Origin: Lactobacillus sp. ESL0791
GTDB taxonomy: Bacteria; Bacillota; Bacilli; Lactobacillales; Lactobacillaceae
DNA: 64,000 nucleotides
Assembly (NCBI RefSeq): GCF_029433255.1
Contig: NZ_JAQTHU010000001.1
Span: forward strand, 2,108,001-2,172,000
Direction of reading: 5' to 3'
This document shows positions 1 through 8,543 of the stretch, in pieces. The position numbers were made by a program, and so were the translations under genes. Position 1 is the stretch's first letter; every line of letters starts with the position of its first letter. Under the pieces are notes generated by a model. That model was not told where the DNA came from and did not search any database. It saw nothing but the letters and a program-made list of their open reading frames with translations.

Positions 1-1
1 T

Positions 2-229
2 TATCGTCATAAAAAACGCGGCGATCTGATTTTCTTTGATGATCGAAGCGGTGGTCACCTGGCTCACGTTGGCATGTATCTAGGCAAGGGCTTATTTTTA
101 CATGATTCGCCATACACGGCGACCGGCGGCGTGTGCGTTTCCAGCCTGCAGGATGCATTCTGGAACTCATCTAGCAAAAAATATGGTTCGGTCCATCATC
201 CAGACGGGATTATCAGAAGAATACTGTAA
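2..229 (+). CDS. NlpC/P60-family protein, C-terminal fragment
   Basis: The frame is open from the window edge and gives 75 residues ending at TAA 227-229, so the start lies upstream of the window. The visible part reads KRGDLIFFDD, then LAHVGMYLGKG and FLHDS. This is the second half of an NlpC/P60 cysteine peptidase: the GDLIFF strand, the catalytic His in HVGMYL, and the third polar residue in LHDS. Such proteins cut peptidoglycan stem peptides outside the cell. The nucleophile Cys must lie off the window. The gene converges on another NlpC/P60 gene (348-1457) across a shared terminator. The fold assignment is secure; specificity is unknown. Confidence 0.8.
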   Translation, partial: YRHKKRGDLIFFDDRSGGHLAHVGMYLGKGLFLHDSPYTATGGVCVSSLQDAFWNSSSKKYGSVHHPDGIIRRIL

Positions 230-295
230 ATATATTCGCTTTTTGCACGTTTTTATCAGAAAGAAATTATATTTCAGAAGTAATTTATCATACAG

Positions 296-329
296 AAAAG
301 AGCAGTAGAAATTAATCTATTGCTCTTTT
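296..329. terminator. Bidirectional intrinsic terminator
   Basis: A 14-bp inverted repeat with one mismatch (296-309 with 316-329, 6-nt loop) has A-rich and T-rich ends on both sides. It sits between two convergent NlpC/P60 genes, so it can end transcription on either strand. Confidence 0.75.
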
Positions 330-347
330 GCTTCAAATTCTTAAACT

Positions 348-1457
348 TTAATTTCTGCTGTGAACAGTCTGGGTCTTAACAACTGGGAAGACCCGCTTAG
401 CATAGTAATAAGTTCTAAAGTTAGCGTTTGAAACCGTCACGCCCCAGTTAGGCCATGAATGAAGCACTTTGTTATTGCCAAGATAAATCCCGACGTGGTA
501 ACAAACCGGCTGTGGCTGACCATAGAAAATCAAATCTCCAGGTTTTAAGTGGTTCAAACTAACAGTTTGCAGAGTATTACTTTGAACAAACGAACGGCAA
601 CCCCATTCATGTGTTGCGTGCCAACGAGGATTAGCCGGCGACGGATCAATTCCCGTTGCATACATACATTGCATAACTAGTCCAGAACAGTCGACAGACG
701 TACCTGGCTTCTTAGATGTAAAGTCAATCCAGGCTGTCCCTGCATTCTTGTATTGGTAACCACGTTTGATAAAGGCTTTGACATAATCATCTCTGCTTGA
801 AGCATAGTTTAAACTCTTGTCCAATGGACTTGTATAATAACCCTTCAAATACAGACTCTTCATATGCAATTGCCGGTAACCCTTAGGAATTTTGTAGCGT
901 CTAACGGTCGAAATGCCGATTTTTGCACTTTTAGCGGGAGTTGCAGAATCAGTTGCTGGTGCAAACAGGCGCCAGGTAGTATGCAAATGATGATACCAAG
1001 TTGCAGGATAAGTTACTTTAAAAGTTCCTGCAGCACTCGTATGGTAGGTCTTTTGGTTAACATATTTTTTCCCATTCCAGCGTTGCAGATAAACTTTGCG
1101 GATTTCCTTGCTATTTAATGAAACTTCATCTGAAATTTTATCACCAGCCGTCCACTTGTATTTCGTACTTAAGCCTTTAAAGTTAGTTTTGATTTTACTT
1201 GGTTTACTTGGCTTATTGGGTTTACTTGGCTCACTTGTTTCTGTATTGTTGTCACTTGGAACATTAGTTGTGGGCTGATTAGTATTATCAGTATTAGGCG
1301 TAGTTGTGTCATTAGTCTGGCTAGGATCCGTAGTAGTCTGATCAGTCTGATCCACACCAGCATCAGTTGCAACAGCTTGAGCAACCGTTTCTGAAGCTAA
1401 ACTGGCAACCAACATAAGAGCAGCTAAGCTTGTAAAAATATGCTTTTTATTTTTCAT
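348..1457 (-). CDS. Secreted NlpC/P60 peptidoglycan hydrolase
   Basis: This 369-residue protein has an N-terminal signal peptide (about residues 1-27, ending near ETVAQA). A Thr/Asn/Asp/Pro linker follows (about 30-88) with repeated KPSKP-type steps. Residues about 90-190 are lysine/tyrosine-rich and unassigned, possibly wall-binding. The C-terminal NlpC/P60 domain (about 205-350) shows Cys257 in VDCSGL, His321 in YHVGIYLG and His333 in VLHSW, a complete catalytic set. It probably cleaves stem peptides in the wall for daughter-cell separation or turnover. AAGGAG lies just upstream of the ATG. It is the last of four secreted minus-strand genes, but the gaps of about 70-90 nt leave co-transcription open. 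Confidence 0.88.
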   Translation of the reverse strand: MKNKKHIFTSLAALMLVASLASETVAQAVATDAGVDQTDQTTTDPSQTNDTTTPNTDNTNQPTTNVPSDNNTETSEPSKPNKPSKPSKIKTNFKGLSTKYKWTAGDKISDEVSLNSKEIRKVYLQRWNGKKYVNQKTYHTSAAGTFKVTYPATWYHHLHTTWRLFAPATDSATPAKSAKIGISTVRRYKIPKGYRQLHMKSLYLKGYYTSPLDKSLNYASSRDDYVKAFIKRGYQYKNAGTAWIDFTSKKPGTSVDCSGLVMQCMYATGIDPSPANPRWHATHEWGCRSFVQSNTLQTVSLNHLKPGDLIFYGQPQPVCYHVGIYLGNNKVLHSWPNWGVTVSNANFRTYYYAKRVFPVVKTQTVHSRN

Positions 1458-1544
1458 TTCATACTCCTTAAAAAAATAACATTTTACGACTTATTAAGCG
1501 TACCATATATTTTCTTGTTTAAAATACAATATTTTAATTTTTAT

Positions 1545-2603
1545 TTAGTAACTCAAAGCACGGTAAGCATCGCCGCTCCAATGATTTATAAAACTTGCTT
1601 GGCTCATTGATGCTTTTTTCCCGGTCCACGGGTCATTATAGTAAATCCAACCATTATGATATCCCGTTAATGCCAGTGCATGATTAGAAAAGCCATCTAC
1701 ACCGCTAACCCAGGCAACCACTAAGTGCGAATGCAGCAGCTTTTTCTCAACTGCCATCAGACCGCTGCCTGTCAGCACCTTGGCCTTGCCTAAATAATGC
1801 TTAACGACCCCCTTGATACCATTAGGAGTTACCCAATAACCGCCGGGATATTTTTGATAAGGTGAACCGATAAAACCTTTGTCAGGATTACTGTTGCGCG
1901 GCGTCTTTTGAGCAACCGTAAACTTAGAAACCTTTTTACCAGCAAAATTAAGCATCATCGTAACTGCCGTCATTTCACAACCAGTGGGTAATTCTGGCCG
2001 TTGACAAATAACCTTGGCCTTGTTTTTGATTCCGGTTATTTTTCCCTTTTTAATCCAATAAAAAGCTTTTTTAGTGCCTATGCTTTTTTCGCTGCGCTGA
2101 CCGTTATTCCGATAATAACTATAAGTTGATTTATGCGGTGTTTTTCGCAAGCCTTTGAGCATGACACCCGCCTTGTTAAACAAATAATGGTGCTCGCCGA
2201 TTTTCATCAAACCTTTAACTTTTTTATTTGCCTTATAATAATATGTTTTCTGTTTATGTTTGACCCAGCCTTCCTTCAGCGGCGGCTTTTTAACCGGTTT
2301 TGCTGGTGTTGGTTTCTTCTTATTGTCTTTAGTCGGATTATTTGAATCATTAGTTGGAGCTGTGTTGCTATCTGCGGCATTCGAATCGGCAGACGTATCA
2401 GATGACTCACCAGTTGAAGTCTGATCTTGATTAGATGTATCTGACTGGTCTTGCGATACATTCGATTCATTCGACTGATCTTGTTTTTGAGTTGCTGCGG
2501 AATCAGCAGAACTTGCAGCCGTGTCAGCTTTAACGGTTTGTGCAAGGCCGAAACTGCCAGCCGTAAAAATAACAGCTAATATTCCGATAACCTTTTTATT
2601 CAT
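1545..2603 (-). CDS. Secreted C39-like cysteine peptidase with wall-binding repeats
   Basis: This 352-residue exported protein has a signal peptide (1-27, cleavage near VKA-DT) and a Ser/Asp/Gln/Asn-rich linker (about 28-95). A glucan/choline-binding-like repeat region follows (about 112-190) with YYYKANKKVKG, HHYLFNKAG and YSYYRNNG steps. The C-terminal Peptidase_C39_2 domain shows Cys209 in PTGCEMTA, His308 in FSNHALAL and Asp324 in YNDPWTG. Family members of this kind are usually lone secreted enzymes, not the leader-cleaving domain of an ABC exporter. The substrate is unknown. It is a paralogue of the next gene (2676-3557), sharing the P-R-N-x-N-P-x-KGF stretch. Confidence 0.85.
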   Translation of the reverse strand: MNKKVIGILAVIFTAGSFGLAQTVKADTAASSADSAATQKQDQSNESNVSQDQSDTSNQDQTSTGESSDTSADSNAADSNTAPTNDSNNPTKDNKKKPTPAKPVKKPPLKEGWVKHKQKTYYYKANKKVKGLMKIGEHHYLFNKAGVMLKGLRKTPHKSTYSYYRNNGQRSEKSIGTKKAFYWIKKGKITGIKNKAKVICQRPELPTGCEMTAVTMMLNFAGKKVSKFTVAQKTPRNSNPDKGFIGSPYQKYPGGYWVTPNGIKGVVKHYLGKAKVLTGSGLMAVEKKLLHSHLVVAWVSGVDGFSNHALALTGYHNGWIYYNDPWTGKKASMSQASFINHWSGDAYRALSY

Positions 2604-2675
2604 TGGCTAATATCCTTCTTTCATAAACATATAAAGAATAACACAATTCTTTATACGTAAACAAAAAATTTTCAA

Positions 2676-3557
2676 TTAACGAATTACAACAGCACGACGC
2701 CGACGCATTTTGTCGCTGAATACATGCATGAACTGTGCAGTTGAAACCCAAAATGTTTTACCTGACCATGATTTTTTCATATATGGATCCGCAACAAGAA
2801 ACTTTCCACGTTTATAACCAACCAATGCCAACACATGATAGGGACGCCCATTTTGATAGTGCCATGAGCCCGCTGTAACGACCGCATTTCCATGCTTAAT
2901 CTCGGTAATCAGCTTAGCTTTCGATGCGCCTGTAATATTTGCAGCATTTTTATCATATTTTTTTGCATAAGCCGTTAGCGGTTTAGGATAAATAGTCCAA
3001 ATAACATTATTGGGACTCTCTTTATACGGGTTGCCGTCAAAGCCTTTATTAGGATTAGCGTTCCGCGGCATGCGCGCAATAATGGTTTTCAGCTTAGTAT
3101 GACAAGCAATGCCTTTGACAGATAATGCCATTTTAAGACTAGCCGCTTCACAGGCATTTGGTGCATATAATGGATAAAGTTGGCTAGTATACGTATAAGG
3201 CAAAATATACTTTTTAGGCTTAATCAATGCTTTACTATTTAGCCATCCGTATACATGACTCTTCCGACTGATTTTAAAATATCTACCTGTTTTAGTTACC
3301 ACAACTTGATCCATTTGCACTAATTTATTACGAAGCTTTACCGGCTTGCCTACTGCCTTTGCTCCTTCTTGAAAAGGAGGTTTTGACCACAATTGATAAT
3401 TACTGTTCTTAACAACACGTGAATTATACGTACGAGCTGAATAGATAACCGGTATTTCATCTTCAGCAGCATGGGCCTTGCTCGTCACGCCGACAAGCAA
3501 AAACACCATGCCTATTACAAATAATAAACTGTACTTCCTAACTTTTTTAATCTTCAA
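2676..3557 (-). CDS. Secreted C39-like cysteine peptidase with SH3/GW-like domain
   Basis: This 293-residue protein has a signal peptide (about 1-31, ending KAHAA). A GW/SH3-like wall-binding segment (about 38-112) ends in VYGWLNSKAL. The Peptidase_C39_2 domain (about 118-290) carries Cys136 in APNACEAA, His241 in PYHVLAL and Asp257 in VADPY. The shared PRNANPNKGFDGNPY-type stretch marks it as a paralogue of the neighbour at 1545. The protein ends in a basic tail. It is probably extracellular and wall-associated; its target is not evident. Confidence 0.83.
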   Translation of the reverse strand: MKIKKVRKYSLLFVIGMVFLLVGVTSKAHAAEDEIPVIYSARTYNSRVVKNSNYQLWSKPPFQEGAKAVGKPVKLRNKLVQMDQVVVTKTGRYFKISRKSHVYGWLNSKALIKPKKYILPYTYTSQLYPLYAPNACEAASLKMALSVKGIACHTKLKTIIARMPRNANPNKGFDGNPYKESPNNVIWTIYPKPLTAYAKKYDKNAANITGASKAKLITEIKHGNAVVTAGSWHYQNGRPYHVLALVGYKRGKFLVADPYMKKSWSGKTFWVSTAQFMHVFSDKMRRRRAVVIR

Positions 3558-3576
3558 TGTTTATCCTTCTTACATA

Positions 3577-4326
3577 TTAATTGGACAGATCTATTGCCGT
3601 CCTAACCAGACCTTCCTTTGCCACCGTCACTAAGCCAATACCAATTTTAGTGTAATTCTTATTAAGCAAATTATCACGGTGACCCCAATTTGAAGCTGCA
3701 TCGTCATAAATATATTTGTAAAGATCTAACTTAGCAATATCGGCCGTCGAAATCTTCTTCCATGTCCGATAACTGTTATAAGGATGAAAAAGTAATTTTG
3801 AACTTACCTTGGTAATCCCCGCCGTTGAAACCGCTGCTTTATTCTTGATCCCTTTCTTAGGATAACGATAATACTGAAAATCGCCATGCCCTTCTTCACT
3901 AAGACATTCCCCAGAAGCTGTCGGATTAATACCAGCGTTTTTGAAGTATTTAAGATAGATTGTCTGCCCTGCCTTATCAGTGTGACTGTAGTTATCTTTT
4001 AATTCAGCAGAGCGCGCCTGGGTTGCCGCATCATAATTTGCTTTTTCTTTTAACGGTTTGATGTTGCGTTTAGCTCGTTCTTTATTAAGCTCCTTTAAAA
4101 AAGTAGCACGATATTGCGCCAAAGATGCATTTTTGATTGCCTTTTTGGCGCGTTTATTTTCCTTACCCATTTTTTTGAATTCTTGCTGATACGAAAGCTG
4201 CGTTGTTTTACTCTTAGCAGACACCTGCATAATTGAATTCGGCATAACAGTGGTCACTAGTAGCCCACTACACAGGAAAACACTCACTAACACTCTATTT
4301 AGCCTGCGGTATTTATTCTCTTTCAT
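3577..4326 (-). CDS. Secreted CAP (SCP/PR1-like) domain protein
   Basis: This 249-residue protein has a signal peptide (about 1-38, ending VSAKS), then a basic helical stretch. The CAP domain (about 75-248) shows LNKERAKRNIKPL, the His of NYSHTD, GECLSEE and the C-terminal NWGHRDNLLNKNYTKIGIG block. Bacterial CAP proteins are extracellular and often sit in cell-wall clusters; their activity is poorly defined. Only 19 nt separate it from the downstream C39 gene, so the two are probably one transcript. Confidence 0.83.
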   Translation of the reverse strand: MKENKYRRLNRVLVSVFLCSGLLVTTVMPNSIMQVSAKSKTTQLSYQQEFKKMGKENKRAKKAIKNASLAQYRATFLKELNKERAKRNIKPLKEKANYDAATQARSAELKDNYSHTDKAGQTIYLKYFKNAGINPTASGECLSEEGHGDFQYYRYPKKGIKNKAAVSTAGITKVSSKLLFHPYNSYRTWKKISTADIAKLDLYKYIYDDAASNWGHRDNLLNKNYTKIGIGLVTVAKEGLVRTAIDLSN

Positions 4327-4429
4327 AATTTGTCCTTCATTTATCTAATTATTAATTACATATTTATGATACCATTCAAGCAAAATAAAAACGATCAGTT
4401 TTTACTAGACACTTTTTCTTCCTCATAAA

Positions 4430-4657
4430 TTAGCAACTACAACGATTAGATGACCAACGTCGCTGCTCATAATAATTATTTTGTGGTTTCTGATTGCTTC
4501 TATTACCAAAACAGTAGCTAACTTTATTACAGATTTGGTTAAAGCAAGTTTACATATTTAACGCCCCTGCTGGTATTGCGGATGCTGACTGTACAGCTGT
4601 TACGCCGAGAAACACCGCAACAACCGCTCCTAAAATAACTTTAATTGCTTTTTTTAT
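4430..4657 (-). pseudogene. Decayed small secreted cysteine-rich peptide
   Basis: A strong Shine-Dalgarno (AGGAGG) stands 8 nt before ATA, where an ATG is expected. The frame then reads a textbook signal peptide: KKAIKVILGAVVAVFLG, ending QSASA. After eight more residues there is TAA (4550-4552). The same frame stays open to TAA at 4430 and reads TCFNQICNKVSYCFGNRSNQ and later NRCSC, with five cysteines. The simplest reading is a peptide gene of about 75 codons that lost its start (ATG to ATA) and gained one stop (CAA to TAA is one base). It could have been a bacteriocin-like or other secreted peptide. I recognise no family. Confidence 0.45.
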
Positions 4658-4833
4658 TAATCTGTCCTCCTAAACTTCCAGCAAGTCTATTCTTTTTCAA
4701 AATTATACGTCAAGTTCAACCTATCTCATTTTCAAAAAAATCCTAAAAAAATTCATTTTATTAATGTAATCGCTAACAAATTACTGTAAAATTAATAGTG
4801 AAGAAAGTAGCAATATTAAGAAAGTGTGTAATT

Positions 4834-5475
4834 ATGAAAAATAATGATTTTACTGATGTAGTTCAAAACCGTCATTCCGTCAGAACTTTTGACCCAGATG
4901 TTAAAATTTCCCACGAAGAGTTTAAGCAGATGTTTGCAGAAACTATCACGGCACCTTCTGCTTGTGATCTGCAGGCATGGCATTTTGAAGTGGCCGACAC
5001 GCCTGAGACTAAAGCCAAAGTCAGAAAATACATGATGAAGTTTAACTACCCTCAAGTGGATACGTCTTCAGCAATCGTGCAAGTCTTCGGCTATGTTGAC
5101 GCCTATAAATCATATAAGGCAATGTGGACCAAGACTTACGAGGAAGGTAACATTACCAAAGAAAAGTTGAACGAAATTTTAGGTACATTCCTACCTCTTT
5201 ATGAAAACGGCGACTATCAATTACGCGCTACCGACGCAATTGTCGACAGTGCACTTGCTTCCATGCAATTTATGCTGGTTGCCCGCAATCATGGTTATGA
5301 TACTAACCCAATTGCCGGCTACGACACTACTAAAGTTGCGGAAACCTTCGGTCTTGACGCTAAACTTTATGTTCCGGTAATGGCAATTGCTATCGGCAAG
5401 AGTAAGGAAACTCCAGAAACACATACCAAGACTGTACGTTATCCTGTAGAACAAATTTACCATTTTGCAGAATAA
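4834..5475 (+). CDS. Nitroreductase-family FMN oxidoreductase
   Basis: This 213-residue protein begins with the family opening VVQNRHSVRTFDPDV (phosphate-binding Arg-His-Ser-x-Arg for FMN), then APSACDLQAW, and ends with VPVMAIAIGK. Nitroreductase-family enzymes are cytosolic FMN dimers that use NAD(P)H to reduce nitro-aromatics, quinones or related acceptors. I take the ATG at 4834 because the family starts at about this point. An in-frame GTG at 4798 would add 12 residues but has no better ribosome site. It sits next to the ApbE and FMN-reductase genes, which suggests a shared redox theme. Confidence 0.85.
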   Translation: MKNNDFTDVVQNRHSVRTFDPDVKISHEEFKQMFAETITAPSACDLQAWHFEVADTPETKAKVRKYMMKFNYPQVDTSSAIVQVFGYVDAYKSYKAMWTKTYEEGNITKEKLNEILGTFLPLYENGDYQLRATDAIVDSALASMQFMLVARNHGYDTNPIAGYDTTKVAETFGLDAKLYVPVMAIAIGKSKETPETHTKTVRYPVEQIYHFAE

Positions 5476-5494
5476 ATATTAATATTTTATAGTT

Positions 5495-5534
5495 AAAAAA
5501 AGCCTTACGTTTATTGAAACGTGGGGCTTTTTTT
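5495..5534. terminator. Bidirectional intrinsic terminator
   Basis: A long stem (5495-5512 with 5517-5534, loop ATTG, two G-U pairs on the plus strand) is flanked by an A-run and a T-run. It lies between the convergent nitroreductase and ApbE genes and can serve both. Confidence 0.85.
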
Positions 5535-5547
5535 ATATTTAATTACT

Positions 5548-6489
5548 CTATTTTGCAAAGTTGTCATAAACAACCCGACCATTATCGTAGACAAACACGG
5601 CCCCGACTCGGTCAGGATCATCATGCCAATTGGCAATCGGCTTGCCCGCGAAAAATAGTCGTTTACATTCAATCTCCGCTTCCACCGAATCTTTCGTGAA
5701 GGTCGTTACACCAGCAAGTTCAGTCTTTACTGGATAGCCAGTGCGCGGATCAATCAAATGGTGATATTTGTGCCCATCAACAATTAAGTAACGTTCATAT
5801 GTCCCGCTAGTGACGGCAGAGCAGGCCGAAACCATAACAGTAGCAATATTCTCGCCGCGCGGTTCCTTAGGATCCTGCACGCCAATCGACCACTTACCAT
5901 TTTCGCGTTTAGCCGAATTACCAACAAGCAAAACATTGCCGCCAAGATTGATAATTCCGGAGGTAACACCATAAGCCCGCCACAAATCACGGATGCGATC
6001 GGCAATCCATCCTTTGGCAATCCCGCCGAGATCTAATTCCATCCCTTTTTTAGTTAAAAAGACCGATTGATTGTGGTCATTTAATTCCACATTATAGGGA
6101 TCAATCAGCTTCATTTTTTCTTTGATCTGGTCATCGCCAGGTACATGTGCTCCTTTAAATCCAATCTGCCAGAGCTTGACAACCGGGCCAATCAAGGCAT
6201 TGAAGCCAAAATTTTCACGGCTTTCCTTCACAGCCAGTTTAATCAAATCATAGGTGCCGCTGGAAACCTGAACCGCGTGGTCACCAGCCGCATCGTTAAC
6301 GTCCATGACCTCTGAGTGCTCACGGTTGACAGTTAGCAGGTCTTCATAGTGATCAATTAAATCTTTGGACTCATTAATCAAAAAATCATCGGTTGTCCCA
6401 AAAATTTGCAGGGTAATCGAAGTCCCAAGAGCACGGTGGTAGCCAACTGCCTGTTTAAGCGCTAAATCTTTAATCATATTATCTTTCAT
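5548..6489 (-). CDS. apbE: FAD:protein FMN transferase, cytoplasmic type
   Basis: This 313-residue ApbE protein attaches FMN covalently to Thr/Ser in FMN-binding domains, using FAD. Family marks are GMELDLGGIAKGWIAD, GIINLGGNVL, SGTYERYLIVDG and the HHLIDPRTGYP metal/FAD block. There is no signal peptide or lipobox, so it should act in the cytoplasm. The one obvious client in this window is the FMN-binding domain of the flavoprotein at 36107-37897. Its start is separated by a single base from the stop of the phosphatase gene, implying translational coupling. Confidence 0.9.
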   Translation of the reverse strand: MKDNMIKDLALKQAVGYHRALGTSITLQIFGTTDDFLINESKDLIDHYEDLLTVNREHSEVMDVNDAAGDHAVQVSSGTYDLIKLAVKESRENFGFNALIGPVVKLWQIGFKGAHVPGDDQIKEKMKLIDPYNVELNDHNQSVFLTKKGMELDLGGIAKGWIADRIRDLWRAYGVTSGIINLGGNVLLVGNSAKRENGKWSIGVQDPKEPRGENIATVMVSACSAVTSGTYERYLIVDGHKYHHLIDPRTGYPVKTELAGVTTFTKDSVEAEIECKRLFFAGKPIANWHDDPDRVGAVFVYDNGRVVYDNFAK

Positions 6490-6490
6490 C

Positions 6491-7279
6491 TTACTTTTCT
6501 AAATATAACTCCCGTAAAGTATTCTTCATCCCGGCAGTTATGCCAAGCTGGTTTTCAACGTAACGGTCAAGGCCGCCAAATCTTTTCTCAATTGTGATCA
6601 ATGTGGTATCCAAAAAGGCATCGGCAACCGACCCCAAAATGCGCATGTTAGCCCGGAAACACATGTTTTCGCCTCTTGCCTTAAAAGCCGCATCCCGCTT
6701 AGCCCTATAATCATTCAGCATGTAATTAGAATACAAGTAATCCTGCCTGATTGTTTCCAGATCAACTCCCAAAACATACAAAATCAATGCGGTTACCAAA
6801 CCGGTACGATCTTTCCCCTCAGAACAATGATAGAGAACCGCACCCTCTTTTGTTTCTAAAAGAAGCTTAAATATCTGCCGAAAATTATTTTGTACTTTTT
6901 CTCGCTGAACGTAGATTCCGTAGCGTTCACACATTTTGCTGATTGCCACATACTGATTACGGCGATATTCCGCAAAAGCTGCTTCTGTATCGACGTTTCC
7001 TTTTACACTACTATCAAGTACAATCGGCAAAGAATAATAACTGACGCCCGCAATCTCCTGGTCGGGATCTTTACGGCATTCATTTGGCGACCGCAGGTCA
7101 ATTACTTTTTTCAGTCCATAATCAAGCAAAAATTGGCGATCACTTTTACTTATACTACTAATTTTACCGGTTCGAAGTAAACGGCCGCTTTTTATCTTGT
7201 GACCTTGAAAACCAACATAACCGCCTAAATCACGCGGATTACGGACAGACTTTACTGGTAAAATAACCGGATCCGACAT
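6491..7279 (-). CDS. Protein-tyrosine/dual-specificity phosphatase (PTP3 type)
   Basis: This 262-residue protein has NPRDLGGY near residue 14-21, VIDLRSPNE near 59-67, and the P-loop HCSEGKDRTG with Cys152 and Arg158. This is the Y_phosphatase3 family (IphP/LipA-like, active on phosphotyrosine and sometimes phosphoinositides or phosphoserine). It has no export signal. AGGGAGG precedes the ATG. It is the first gene of a two-gene unit with apbE. The pairing has no obvious textbook explanation. Confidence 0.88.
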   Translation of the reverse strand: MSDPVILPVKSVRNPRDLGGYVGFQGHKIKSGRLLRTGKISSISKSDRQFLLDYGLKKVIDLRSPNECRKDPDQEIAGVSYYSLPIVLDSSVKGNVDTEAAFAEYRRNQYVAISKMCERYGIYVQREKVQNNFRQIFKLLLETKEGAVLYHCSEGKDRTGLVTALILYVLGVDLETIRQDYLYSNYMLNDYRAKRDAAFKARGENMCFRANMRILGSVADAFLDTTLITIEKRFGGLDRYVENQLGITAGMKNTLRELYLEK

Positions 7280-7302
7280 TTATTCAAGCCTCCCTTGACA
7301 AC

Positions 7303-7337
7303 AAAAATAACCGAATAGTCTCCTACTCGGTTATTTT
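7303..7337 (-). terminator. Intrinsic terminator after FMN reductase operon
   Basis: The inverted repeat AAAAATAACCGA...TCGGTTATTTT, with an inner TAG/CTA pairing and a small loop, lies 26 nt after the stop of the 7364 gene and before the phosphatase start. It ends the reductase transcript. Confidence 0.8.
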
Positions 7338-7363
7338 ACACTCTGCTAGATAAACTGGCAAAA

Positions 7364-7912
7364 TTATTTATATGCTTGTTCAACGAACTTAATGAAGTTG
7401 TTCATCATGCCGTCAATTTGGCCGACAGCAGTTTCATCAGTCAATTCGCCTGAGTCTTTATCAAACTTAGAAGCAGCATTACCAATCAGCACTTCATTGC
7501 CTGGCAAAACATTGGCACTCATATCTGGTGAAAGTAAAATCTCCCGGATATCTTCTTGTGCACGGCTAGTTCCCTGAACACCATACGAAGCACCTAAAAC
7601 TGCTACAGGCTTCATCTTCATCACATTAGGGCCAGCATGTGAACCTAACCATTCAAGACTACTCTTAAGGGCGGCTGGAATAGTATGGTTGTATTCCGGT
7701 GTCGTAATAATAATTCCATCAGCTGACTTAATATCCTCAATCCATGCCTTGATTGAATCATCAGCCATTTGCGTTCTGCAGAATGGCGTTAATCCATCTA
7801 CTTCTTTGACTTCAATATCAGCCTTATCGCCATAATGCTTTGCAACAAATTGTGCTAAAAAGCGATTGTATGAAAAAGATGCATTTGTTCCAACAATTAC
7901 TAATAATTTCAT
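7364..7912 (-). CDS. NADPH-dependent FMN reductase
   Basis: This 182-residue flavodoxin-fold protein starts MKLLVIVGTNA, with the phosphate loop near residues 8-16. It contains GIIITTPEYNHTIPAALKSSLEW, the classical NAD(P)H:FMN reductase block, and PVAVLGASYG. It should reduce FMN, quinone or azo compounds in the cytosol. Eleven nucleotides separate it from its upstream paralogue (7924-8463), so the pair is an operon. The TetR gene and a 27-bp palindrome lie upstream. Confidence 0.87.
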   Translation of the reverse strand: MKLLVIVGTNASFSYNRFLAQFVAKHYGDKADIEVKEVDGLTPFCRTQMADDSIKAWIEDIKSADGIIITTPEYNHTIPAALKSSLEWLGSHAGPNVMKMKPVAVLGASYGVQGTSRAQEDIREILLSPDMSANVLPGNEVLIGNAASKFDKDSGELTDETAVGQIDGMMNNFIKFVEQAYK

Positions 7913-7923
7913 GATTGCCCCTC

Positions 7924-8463
7924 CTATTTAGTAACCTGTGCGTACCATGAATCAACTTCATCAAAGAAGTGGTCCAAAAACTTAACAGTACCTTTGTCTT
8001 TCAAATCACCATTCTCATCAAATTGCTTAGGTGCAGTGCCCATCATGAACTCATCACCATTGAAAACACGTGCGCTAAAACCAGGGGCAGACAAAAGGGT
8101 CTTCAGGCGGCTCTGTGAACGCGAAGCCCCTTGCGGCATCGGTGAAGTAGAGATGATTACAACCGGCTTATCCTTAAATGGGTGCACGCTGCTAGACAGC
8201 CATTCAAGCGCACTGCTCAAGGCACTTGTAACTGAGTGCTGCTGCTCAGGTGAACCAATCAAAACTAAGTCTGCATCTTCAACATTTTTAGCTAATGCGG
8301 AAACTTCCTCGGTCATTTCAGTATTTTCTTTATACATTGGCAAGCCCTTAACTGTAGCAGCCGTAAAATCATACCGATCAGCAAAATGTTTGCTAACAAA
8401 GTTAAGTAAAGCTTCATTAAACGAATTATTGGCATTTGAGCCAGTTAGTGCAAGGATTTTCAT
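7924..8463 (-). CDS. NADPH-dependent FMN reductase, paralogue
   Basis: This 179-residue flavodoxin-fold protein starts [14 protein letters not shown] and has [23 protein letters not shown] and [14 protein letters not shown] start at the ATG at 8463. A longer frame begins at a TTG at 8481, but the GAAAGGAAGG between them is the ribosome site for the inner ATG. The usual P-E-Y-N of the family is P-E-Q-Q here, a possible change of flavin or substrate contact. It is first in the reductase pair, directly below the palindrome at 8492-8518. Confidence 0.85.
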   Translation of the reverse strand: MKILALTGSNANNSFNEALLNFVSKHFADRYDFTAATVKGLPMYKENTEMTEEVSALAKNVEDADLVLIGSPEQQHSVTSALSSALEWLSSSVHPFKDKPVVIISTSPMPQGASRSQSRLKTLLSAPGFSARVFNGDEFMMGTAPKQFDENGDLKDKGTVKFLDHFFDEVDSWYAQVTK

Positions 8464-8491
8464 AAAAAACCTTCCTTTCAAATATTAATCT

Positions 8492-8518
8492 GAGTACATT
8501 ATATCTTATAATATACTC
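8492..8518. promoter_or_regulatory. Palindromic operator of the FMN reductase pair
   Basis: There is a 12-bp inverted repeat around a 3-nt centre: GAGTACATTATA, TCT, TATAATATACTC, with one mismatch between arms. It lies between the TetR stop and the first reductase start. A related half-site recurs upstream of the TetR gene (9202-9223). It also contains TATAAT-like sequence, so regulator binding would block a promoter. The binding protein is inferred. Confidence 0.6.
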
Positions 8519-8543
8519 GTTTACATAAACTTATGCCCCAAAT

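Noticed and set aside
864..1278. Plus-strand open frames opposite the NlpC/P60 gene (864-1118, 1096-1278)
   Set aside because: They are antisense to a clear secreted hydrolase; the low-complexity Leu/Gly stretch is the complement of its Pro/Lys/Ser linker.
4798..4833. Upstream GTG start for the nitroreductase
   Set aside because: It adds a basic, non-family N-terminus without a better ribosome site; the ATG at 4834 fits the family start.
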